Shown here: piece by piece, positions 1 to 5,640 of the stretch | Layout: each line of letters opens with the position of its first letter | Numbering within the stretch: position 1 is the stretch's first letter | Source: Bacteroidia bacterium | GTDB taxonomy: Bacteria > Bacteroidota > Bacteroidia > JABDFU01 | Reading direction: 5' to 3' | Assembly: GCA_020849195.1 (NCBI GenBank) | Contig: JADLGT010000163.1 | Span: forward strand, 1 to 9,011 | Length of the DNA stretch: 9,011 nt | The notes under the pieces: generated by a model | Seen by the model: only the letters and a program-made list of their open reading frames with translations | Told to the model about the DNA's origin: nothing | Databases searched by the model: none | Position numbers and translations under genes: made by a program

Positions 1-1346
1 AACATAGGTTTTTCGTCGCCCAAAAAAGTTATTATGTAAATATCTTTTTCGCCGTAGCCACTGGCATTAAAGGAAGAATAGTAGCCGTGTTTTCCGCTTG
101 CTGAAATAGCAAAAAACACATCATCGTCGGGCGTATTGATGGGATAACCTAAGTTTACAGGGTCTGTCCAAATTCCATTTACAAGCGTTGATTTAAAAAT
201 ATCATAGCCGCCCATTGTATTAAGCCCTTGCGAACTGAAATACATTGTCTTTCCGTCGGGATGAATAAAAACTCCCTCTTCGCCATATTGAGTATTAATA
301 GGCGCTCCAATATTAGTAGGTTTAGCCCATCTTCCCTTTTCATCTTTTTGGCTATAATAAATATCGCGATCGCCTAATCCACCTTTACGGTTACTCACAA
401 AATACAAGGTGCGCTCGTCAAACGACAATGATGCAGTTGATTCGTGTGCATCAGTATCTATATACTTATTCATTTTTTCGGGCTTTGTCCATGTAGTTCC
501 TTTCAGGTTACACTCGTAAATATTTCCGTCGCCCTTATTATCAATGTAGATATATAATGTTTGTCCATCGGGCGAAAGCCCGGCGGTGGCATCATGACCG
601 GGCGTATTAATTGGCGGTCCTATGTTTACAGCGGGCGACCATTTTCCATCTTTTTTATTTGCAATGTAAATGTCTTCGAAGTACTCGTTCAGTCCCATAT
701 CTATTTCACCACCCGTTGTATTGTCTCTGCGCGAAGTAAAAATAATTACCGATTCATCGGCTGAAATAACTGCTCCATATTCAGGATACTTTGTATTTAT
801 TTCAGGACCTACATTGTCGATAAATACACGCACAGGATGTTTCACTAATTCTTTGCCATTTGCACATTCTTGAATTTTTTTCTTTACGTCATCGCCAAAT
901 AATTCCACCTCCTCTTCTTTTAAAATCCCAAGAAATTTTTTGTACTCGTCAACTGCTTTGTCCCATTCCATATTTAAATGATAAGCACGACCAAGCAAGT
1001 AATGTATCTGAGGGTCAACATTGGGGTCGAGTTTCAATGCTTTTTCGAGATAGGGTTGCGCTTTGGTTTTAAAACTTGTATTAAAATACGACTTGCCGAT
1101 TTTAAAATTAAGCAGCGCATTATTCGGATTAAAGGCATTAGCTTTTAAATAAGGATCGATAGCCGATTTGTACCATACCTCGCCCTGTTTAAAAAAATTA
1201 TCGCCCTCCGAAAGATTGCGCTTGGCTTCCTTTAAGCCGTCTTTATCGCCTTTAAAATTGTCTTTTATAAATTCTACATTCTGTGCGCGGACAATTACAA
1301 GTCCGAATAAACTGAGAATGAATAGCACTCTTTTTATTAGTATCAT
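1..1346 (-). CDS. TPR and PD40 beta-propeller envelope protein, probable OmpA-family (PorE-like), 3' end outside the window
   Basis: About 448 residues are visible and the reading frame is still open at the window edge. Residues 1-22 form a signal peptide ending in 'RAQ'. Residues about 41-145 read as three TPR-like helical pairs (motifs such as 'ALLNFKIGKSYFNT' and 'IHYLLGRAYHLNMEWDKAV'). Residues about 187-441 hold five PD40/WD40-like blades with the recurring pattern 'SPDGQTLYI...DIY', for example 'HPDGKTMYFSSQG'. Signal peptide, TPR and PD40 in this order match the N-terminal two thirds of Bacteroidota proteins that continue into a carboxypeptidase-regulatory-like domain and a C-terminal OmpA peptidoglycan-binding domain, as in the T9SS protein PorE. 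Those last two domains would lie outside the window and are inferred. The likely role is periplasmic, linking an outer-membrane complex to peptidoglycan. A specific T9SS role is not proven, since such genomes carry several paralogues. The start at 1346 is chosen because the signal peptide begins there. The gene lies 50 bases downstream of the TPR gene on the same strand, with no terminator between, so co-transcription is likely. Confidence 0.88.
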   Translation of the reverse strand, partial: MILIKRVLFILSLFGLVIVRAQNVEFIKDNFKGDKDGLKEAKRNLSEGDNFFKQGEVWYKSAIDPYLKANAFNPNNALLNFKIGKSYFNTSFKTKAQPYLEKALKLDPNVDPQIHYLLGRAYHLNMEWDKAVDEYKKFLGILKEEEVELFGDDVKKKIQECANGKELVKHPVRVFIDNVGPEINTKYPEYGAVISADESVIIFTSRRDNTTGGEIDMGLNEYFEDIYIANKKDGKWSPAVNIGPPINTPGHDATAGLSPDGQTLYIYIDNKGDGNIYECNLKGTTWTKPEKMNKYIDTDAHESTASLSFDERTLYFVSNRKGGLGDRDIYYSQKDEKGRWAKPTNIGAPINTQYGEEGVFIHPDGKTMYFSSQGLNTMGGYDIFKSTLVNGIWTDPVNLGYPINTPDDDVFFAISASGKHGYYSSFNASGYGEKDIYIITFLGDEKPM

Positions 1347-1396
1347 ATTTTTACTCTTATTGTGTTTATTATCTTTTAAAAATCGTCTCTTATACT

Positions 1397-2446
1397 TTAT
1401 TTAGTACAAGTACCTGCATAATTTTTACCCGAATCAATTCCTAAACTACCGGCCGTTTCCCAGTCTTTACAGGCACTTTCGTCGCGCAGCATTTCTTTCG
1501 CTATCCCTCTGTTTAAATAGGCATAACCATATTTATCGTTGAATTTTATGGCCATCGATGCATCGTCAACCGAACCTTTATAATCTTTGAGTTTATATTT
1601 AGCGGCAGCTCGGTTATTATACGCAAAAGCATAATCGTATTTAATATTTACTGCGGCAGAAAAATCATCAATGGCTCCTTTATAATCATGGCTGTCGAAC
1701 TTGGCGCTACCGCGATTATTATACGCAACATAATAATCTTTTTTGGCCGCAATTGCTTTTGTATAACATTCAATTGCTTTTTTCAAATCACCTTTTTTAC
1801 GGTACGCACTTCCCATATTATTGTGCGCGAAAGCTAAGTCGGAGTTAATAGAAAGTGCCTTATTATAATCTTCAATTGCTCCGGCATAATCTTCTAATTG
1901 ACGTTTGGCGCTGCCGCGGTCGTTATAGGCATAGGCATAATCGGATTTAAGCATAACCGCTTTATCGTAATCGGCAATGGCATTTTTGTAATCGCCCTCT
2001 TCAAATTTTAATCCGCCGCGGTAATAATAGGCCTGAGCATGATTACCGTTCAGTTCGATGGTTTTGTTATAATCTGCCGAAGCCCCTTGTTTGTCGCCGA
2101 TACTTAGACGGGCTTGTGCGCGACTGAAATAAGCATTGTCGTTAGAAGCATTAATTGCTATTGCTTTATCAAAATCTTCAATGGCCCCTTTAACATCTTT
2201 CAATTCTATTTTGGTGTTTCCTCGATTAAAGTAGGCTAAATCAAAATCGGGCTTCATAGTTATAGCCTGATTAAAGTCGTTTAGTGCAGCAGAATAATTT
2301 TTATTGGTATAATTACTTATTCCGCTGTTATAAATTTTTTCAGCATCTTGACCGGGGCCAAGATTAGTGGCACGCACAGTATCTTGGGCATTAAGCAATA
2401 AACCGGTGCATCCGGCAATCGCAATAAACATGAGAATACGTTTCAT
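1397..2446 (-). CDS. Secreted TPR-repeat protein with nine consecutive 34-residue units
   Basis: This is a 349-residue protein. After a signal peptide and a short linker, residues 35-340 divide exactly into nine 34-residue TPR units with no insertion or gap. Each follows the pattern 'AYxNRGxAKxxLxDYxGAIxDYxKAI'. The protein ends with a nine-residue tail. Cys326 (in 'ACKDWETA') and Cys347 in the tail could form a disulfide that caps the solenoid, a guess based on position. TPR solenoids bind proteins or peptides and have no catalytic role; the partner is unknown. The export signal is ambiguous: 'IAGC' at residues 10-13 resembles a lipoprotein box, but the hydrophobic stretch before it is short, and 'LNAQ' at 18-21 looks like an ordinary signal peptidase I site. 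I favour soluble periplasmic export. It is the first gene of a likely two-gene operon with the PD40 protein, so the two may act together in the envelope. The 198 bases upstream contain repeats described separately. Confidence 0.9.
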   Translation of the reverse strand: MKRILMFIAIAGCTGLLLNAQDTVRATNLGPGQDAEKIYNSGISNYTNKNYSAALNDFNQAITMKPDFDLAYFNRGNTKIELKDVKGAIEDFDKAIAINASNDNAYFSRAQARLSIGDKQGASADYNKTIELNGNHAQAYYYRGGLKFEEGDYKNAIADYDKAVMLKSDYAYAYNDRGSAKRQLEDYAGAIEDYNKALSINSDLAFAHNNMGSAYRKKGDLKKAIECYTKAIAAKKDYYVAYNNRGSAKFDSHDYKGAIDDFSAAVNIKYDYAFAYNNRAAAKYKLKDYKGSVDDASMAIKFNDKYGYAYLNRGIAKEMLRDESACKDWETAGSLGIDSGKNYAGTCTK

Positions 2447-2544
2447 CAGTATATGTTTTTTATTTTAATTGTCTGATGGAACACCTTTGATATTCATTTG
2501 TGTTTACGATACAATAGGTATCATAGGTGTTTCATCAGTATATG
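2440..2544. repeat. 16-bp direct repeat duplicating the start region of the TPR gene
   Basis: The sequence gtttcatcagtatatg occurs at 2440-2455 and again at 2529-2544. The first copy contains the start codon of the TPR gene (minus-strand ATG at 2444-2446). In both copies it is followed on the plus strand by ttttttattt, directly in the first copy and after six extra bases in the second. On the minus strand the distal copy therefore shows the same ATGAAAC, but its frame closes after four codons (M-K-H-L-stop). It looks like a local duplication of the gene's 5' end, or a recurring regulatory word. Confidence 0.7.
2473..2538. promoter_or_regulatory. Imperfect 20-bp inverted repeat (hairpin) in the leader of the TPR gene
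   Basis: The left arm 2473-2492 (ctgatggaacacctttgata) pairs with the right arm 2519-2538 (tatcataggtgtttcatcag) at 18 of 20 positions, around a 26-base loop. The right arm overlaps the distal copy of the 16-bp direct repeat, so the word ctgatgRaac appears three times upstream of or at the gene start. There is no run of T after either arm, which argues against a Rho-independent terminator. An operator for a dimeric regulator or an mRNA leader structure are both possible. Confidence 0.55.
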
Positions 2545-2644
2545 GATTTGTTTTTTATTTGTTTCAGTTTAAACGAGCATAAGAAGCTCATTAAATTGAG
2601 GTTTAAATTAGCATAAAATTATTAAACAGGTGGATTTTAAAAAA

Positions 2645-2893
2645 TCAAATATCCCAAAAGGTAATCCTCGTAGCCCGCTGCCGACCAAATTTAAAATAAT
2701 CCTTGTGTTCGAGAATAAAGGCCATGGCGAAATAAATAATACCGGGCGAACCGGCAGTAAAAAATGAAAGGTAAATGAAATACATACGTATATCTTTTGA
2801 GCGAATGCCCAACTTGTTTCCCCACCAGGTACAAACTCCGAAGGCCTGCTGTTCAAACCAACTTTGTACTGTGCATATAATTTTATTTAGCAT
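2645..2893 (-). CDS. PspC-domain small inner-membrane protein
   Basis: This is an 82-residue protein. It carries the PspC signature: 'AFGVCTWWGNKLGI' at 17-30, where family members have a GVCxGLAxxLGI-type motif, then 'RMYFIYLSFFTAGSPG' and 'IIYFAMAFILEHK', which form one long or two short membrane segments over residues about 37-61. A basic tail follows. PspC was first described in the phage-shock response of enterobacteria. Short single-domain versions of this length are common in Bacteroidota, where their role is poorly defined; membrane-stress sensing is only an inference. The frame stays open upstream to an ATG at 2998. I reject that start because the extra 35 residues do not resemble the family and because a strong promoter lies inside them, ending four bases before the ATG at 2893. 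It is transcribed towards the TPR gene, 198 bases away. Confidence 0.82.
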   Translation of the reverse strand: MLNKIICTVQSWFEQQAFGVCTWWGNKLGIRSKDIRMYFIYLSFFTAGSPGIIYFAMAFILEHKDYFKFGRQRATRITFWDI

Positions 2894-2897
2894 ACTG

Positions 2898-2928
2898 CAA
2901 ATATATTGATATACTAAAAGCTTGTCAA
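2898..2928 (-). promoter_or_regulatory. Bacteroidota-type promoter for the PspC gene
   Basis: On the minus strand TTG (2928-2926) is followed after 20 bases by TATATTTG (2905-2898), a full match to the TAnnTTTG -7 element described for Bacteroidota, at a normal spacing. The -7 element ends only four bases before the chosen ATG at 2893. Transcription should therefore start at or within a few bases of the start codon, giving a leaderless or nearly leaderless mRNA. Confidence 0.7.
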
Positions 2929-2997
2929 GTGAAAAATTAACTGCTGATTTTGTATTATACCGAAGGAACTTGATTTTAAGGATTTCGATGTTCGGCA

Positions 2998-3058
2998 TAT
3001 ACGGTTCTAAGCCAATTTGGCGGATGAAAAATCCTTAAATTGACTAAGAACCGGTATA
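2998..3058. repeat. Long imperfect hairpin in the divergent intergenic region
   Basis: The arms are 2998-3018 and 3037-3058. Going inwards the stem has 4 pairs (tata), one bulged C, 7 pairs (cggttct), a mismatch, 2 pairs, a mismatch and 6 pairs (caattt). Inside it, ggat (3022-3025) and atcc (3031-3034) can form a small terminal stem. It lacks a clear downstream T-run, and it lies between two divergent genes, where a terminator is not expected. Its role is unknown: a relic of a lost gene's terminator, a structured RNA or a mobile-repeat remnant are all possible. Confidence 0.55.
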
Positions 3059-3218
3059 GATTGTAACGCACTTAATGAAATTGTGTTGATCTTCAGCTTC
3101 TATTGACCTTTCAGAAAGTTTTGCGTTTTCAATTGTAAAATACAACATAGTACATTACACCTGCAATTTAGTACGTATTTATTGCAACTTATTTCGTAAC
3201 TAAAAATGCAAACAAAGG

Positions 3219-3249
3219 TTTTGTTAATCTTATTGGTAAAATATATTTA
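3219..3249 (+). promoter_or_regulatory. Candidate Bacteroidota-type promoter for the fibre gene
   Basis: TTTTG (TTG at 3221-3223) is followed after 18 bases by TATATTTA (3242-3249), seven of eight positions of TAnnTTTG. Transcription would begin near 3255, leaving a leader of about 14 bases before the ATG at 3269. The in-frame ATG at 3206 would lie upstream of this transcript, so the site supports the later start. One -7 mismatch and the AT-rich context keep the confidence moderate. Confidence 0.45.
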
Positions 3250-3268
3250 CTTACTAAACACAATTTTT

Positions 3269-5476
3269 ATGAAAACAAAACTAAGTTTAAAAAGCATGGC
3301 AATAATTATTGCGCTTGCTTTATCGTATCAATCTGTCGCTCAAATTACGGCTGTTAGCGGAACGGCATCTAACGGTTGTACGCCCGCCGCCGGCACAGCC
3401 GGAACCAACAACGTTTCGGTAGGTTGCGGGTCGGGACAACAAAGCGGAACACACCCCGGTTCGCAAAATACTTGTGTGGGCACAAAAGCCGGTAATTCGC
3501 TTTGTACAACCTATGCCGATAACGACAATACCTTTGTTGGATATAACGCAGGATTTTCCAACGGCAATTCCGTTTCGGACGATGGTTCTGCGAGTCAAAA
3601 CACCTATGTAGGAAGTAAGTCGGGATATAGTAATACTTTAGGCGGATGGAATACCTGCTTCGGTTATTTTTCGGGTTATCTTAATACTTCCGGCGGCAGC
3701 AATTTGTGCATCGGTCATTCGGCCGGTTATAATAACACGGCTAGTGCAAATTGTTTCGTTGGGTTTAAGGCGGGTTATAATAACACTTCAGCCACTTCAA
3801 ATAACATAATGGGCTATCAGGCCGGATACGGCACTACTACCGGTGGCGACAATCATTTTTCGGGCTATATGGCTGCGTATTCTAATACCACAGGAAACTC
3901 AAATGCTATTGCGGGTTCAAATGCAGGTTATTATAACCAAACCGGATCGCATAACAGTTATTACGGCTTTAAAGCAGGTTATGGAAGCAGCGGCAACTCG
4001 CACACCGGCAATTCATTTTTTGGTTCTCAGGCCGGCTACGGTACAACAACGGGCGGAAGCAACGTGCTTGTCGGTTACCAGTGTGGTTACAGTAATGCAG
4101 CAGCAGCTTATAATGTTGGCATAGGCTATCAGGCTTTGTATAATAATACAGCATCAAGTAACAATGCCTTAGGTTATCAGGCATTAACAGCCAACACAAC
4201 AGGCACACCAAACGACGCCTTCGGATACCAAGCCCTTACCGCAAACACTACAGGCACTGCAAATATTGCTGTTGGCTATAAAGCCTTATTAGCAAATACA
4301 ACCGGTAATTACAATGCAGCTGCCGGCGCCTTTGCGTTAGAATCGAATCAAACAGGATCTTCAAACACTGCCTTTGGTTATGGCGCACTTGTTTACAATA
4401 CAGGTTCGGACAATACTGCCTGCGGCTTAGATGCAGGATATTACAACACATCGGGTTCTTACAATACAATGATAGGCAACTCGGCCGGAAATGCTATTAC
4501 CACAGGAAGCTACAATGTTTGTGTAGGAAAATATGCAGGAGGTAATAACACAACCGGATCGAACAACACATATATAGGCTATAACGCCTACGCAAATGCT
4601 AGTAACTATAGCAATTCTACGGCAATTGGTAATGGGGCGCTAGTAACAGCAAGCAATTTTATAGCTGTAGGAAATACTTCTGTAACTGCCATAAAAGGTC
4701 AGGTAGGATTTACGACATATTCTGACGGACGTTTTAAAACGAATGTAACTGAAAACGTAAAAGGCTTGGCCTTTATCAACAAACTACGCCCTGTTACATA
4801 TAATATAAACACAGAAGCTTTAGATGACTTTATAGTACAAAGTATGCCGGATAGTGTTAAAGAAAAACATCGTAATGGGACGGACTTTACAGCCTCGAAA
4901 AATATGATCCATTCGGGTTTTATTGCCCAGGAAGTAGAACGGGCTGCACAAGAAGTTAACTTCGCATCTTCAATTGTGTATAGACCATCTAATAATAATG
5001 ATCCTTACGGTATAACATACTCAGAAATAGTGGTTCCGCTGGTAAAAGCTGTACAAGAATTAAGTAAAACAGTCGATAGTCTTACGATCGCTTTGAGTCA
5101 AGCTCAAGGAATGAAAACAAATAATAACATGTTTAGAAATTCTAATGAAATAGAGAATACGAAAACAGAAAGTAATTCTATTGCCGGTGTTATTAGCTCA
5201 TTGCCTAACACAATAGGTGCGTCTCTTTTGCAAAATATTCCGAACCCATTTAACAAGGAAACAAGTATAAAGTATATTCTCCCAAATAGTGTTCAAAATG
5301 CAAGCATAATGATTTTTGATCTACAGGGAAAACTTGTAAAAACAAGCCCCATAACAAATTTTGGCAATGGTGCTGTAACAATAAATGGCAACGAATTGAA
5401 TGCAGGGATGTTTGTTTATTCATTAATTGCTGATGGGAAAATAATTGATACTAAAAGAATGATCTTAACAGAATAA
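3269..5476 (+). CDS. Fibre-like repeat protein with S74 intramolecular chaperone domain and T9SS type A sorting domain
   Basis: This is a 735-residue protein. Residues 1-25 are a signal peptide ending in 'SVAQ'. Residues about 48-468 are roughly 23 tandem repeats of a Gly/Asn/Thr-rich 17-residue unit ('NTxxGYxAGYxNTTGxx'), suggestive of a trimeric beta-rich fibre like adhesin or tail-fibre shafts. Residues about 483-600 are an S74 endosialidase-chaperone domain: 'YSDGRFKT' with Ser485-Asp486 at the family's self-cleavage position and Lys490 five residues after Ser, then 'GFIAQEVE' (550-557), 'ITYSEIVVPLVKAVQEL' and a short coiled coil. In that family the domain drives trimer folding and then cuts itself off. 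Residues 653-735 are a type A T9SS sorting domain ('LLQNIPNPFNKETSIKY' ... 'GMFVYSLIADGK'), for outer-membrane export and cell-surface attachment or release. I place the start at 3269, not the in-frame ATG at 3206, because the signal peptide begins there and a candidate promoter overlaps the longer form. Composition drops from GC-rich repeats to an AT-rich 3' third. The gene ends before a strong terminator, so it is likely monocistronic. Confidence 0.9.
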   Translation: MKTKLSLKSMAIIIALALSYQSVAQITAVSGTASNGCTPAAGTAGTNNVSVGCGSGQQSGTHPGSQNTCVGTKAGNSLCTTYADNDNTFVGYNAGFSNGNSVSDDGSASQNTYVGSKSGYSNTLGGWNTCFGYFSGYLNTSGGSNLCIGHSAGYNNTASANCFVGFKAGYNNTSATSNNIMGYQAGYGTTTGGDNHFSGYMAAYSNTTGNSNAIAGSNAGYYNQTGSHNSYYGFKAGYGSSGNSHTGNSFFGSQAGYGTTTGGSNVLVGYQCGYSNAAAAYNVGIGYQALYNNTASSNNALGYQALTANTTGTPNDAFGYQALTANTTGTANIAVGYKALLANTTGNYNAAAGAFALESNQTGSSNTAFGYGALVYNTGSDNTACGLDAGYYNTSGSYNTMIGNSAGNAITTGSYNVCVGKYAGGNNTTGSNNTYIGYNAYANASNYSNSTAIGNGALVTASNFIAVGNTSVTAIKGQVGFTTYSDGRFKTNVTENVKGLAFINKLRPVTYNINTEALDDFIVQSMPDSVKEKHRNGTDFTASKNMIHSGFIAQEVERAAQEVNFASSIVYRPSNNNDPYGITYSEIVVPLVKAVQELSKTVDSLTIALSQAQGMKTNNNMFRNSNEIENTKTESNSIAGVISSLPNTIGASLLQNIPNPFNKETSIKYILPNSVQNASIMIFDLQGKLVKTSPITNFGNGAVTINGNELNAGMFVYSLIADGKIIDTKRMILTE
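3410..4672 (+). repeat. About 23 tandem 17-residue (51-bp) coding repeats
   Basis: The repeats begin near residue 48 and end near residue 468 of the fibre protein. Most units are 16-17 residues, with longer ones near the N-terminus (for example 'NTFVGYNAGFSNGNS...'). Invariant features are Asn at position 1, Gly at position 5 and usually an Ala/Gly pair at 8-9. The first half favours 'AGY' units, the middle (about residues 290-370) favours 'YQAL/YKAL' units, and the end returns to 'AGY'. At DNA level the units are strongly diverged, so this is a protein-level repeat. Confidence 0.85.
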
Positions 5477-5501
5477 ATTCAAAGTAGAGTTTATTTTTAA
5501 A

Positions 5502-5553
5502 AATAAATACTAAAAACCATCATATACAAACATGATGGTTTTTAGTATTTATT
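5502..5553. terminator. Strong hairpin terminator between the two surface-protein genes
   Basis: Arm 5502-5523 is perfectly complementary to arm 5532-5553 (22 pairs) around an 8-base loop (atacaaac). The arms contain runs of A and T (taaaaacc / ggtttttagt), so on either strand the hairpin is followed or closed by a T-rich stretch. It starts 25 bases after the fibre-gene stop. It should end that transcript and separate it from the following gene, which implies the latter has its own promoter. Confidence 0.85.
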
Positions 5554-5640
5554 ATCTATAAAGAGGCATTTACAAACCTTTTTATATTTCCTCACACCTT
5601 GAAATCACTATCTTTATTTAGGACAAGGTTATTCTCCTAT

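Larger units (their letters stand above)
2894..3268. other. Divergent intergenic region between the PspC gene and the fibre gene
   Basis: These 375 bases carry no convincing gene. They hold the PspC promoter (2898-2928), an imperfect long hairpin (2998-3058) and a candidate promoter for the fibre gene (3219-3249). I see no recognisable element in 3059-3218, which is AT-rich and without a long repeat. Confidence 0.6.

Noticed and set aside
561..1404. Four plus-strand open frames of 67-78 residues
   Set aside because: They lie antisense to the PD40/TPR gene, whose minus-strand frame gives clear domain motifs throughout; none of the four resembles a known protein.
2408..2420. Lipobox 'IAGC' in the TPR protein signal peptide
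   Set aside because: The hydrophobic stretch before Cys13 is short and a better signal peptidase I site ('NAQ') follows; kept only as an alternative.
2608..2856. 82-residue minus-strand frame overlapping the PspC gene
   Set aside because: It is an out-of-frame shadow of the PspC gene without recognisable features; the PspC frame carries the family motif.
2894..2998. Longer PspC protein starting at ATG 2998
   Set aside because: The added 35 residues do not match the family and contain a full TTG-N20-TAnnTTTG promoter for the shorter form.
3206..3268. Longer N-terminus of the fibre protein starting at ATG 3206
   Set aside because: A typical signal peptide begins at 3269, the extra 21 residues are themselves hydrophobic and atypical, and a candidate promoter lies inside them.
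3320..4469. Minus-strand and alternative plus-strand frames inside the fibre repeats
   Set aside because: Their low-complexity, repeat-derived sequences mirror the true coding frame; no start context or family similarity.
3410..4672. 51-bp periodicity that might suggest a CRISPR array
   Set aside because: The repeats are in frame, diverged in DNA, without spacers of unrelated sequence, and encode a 17-residue protein unit.
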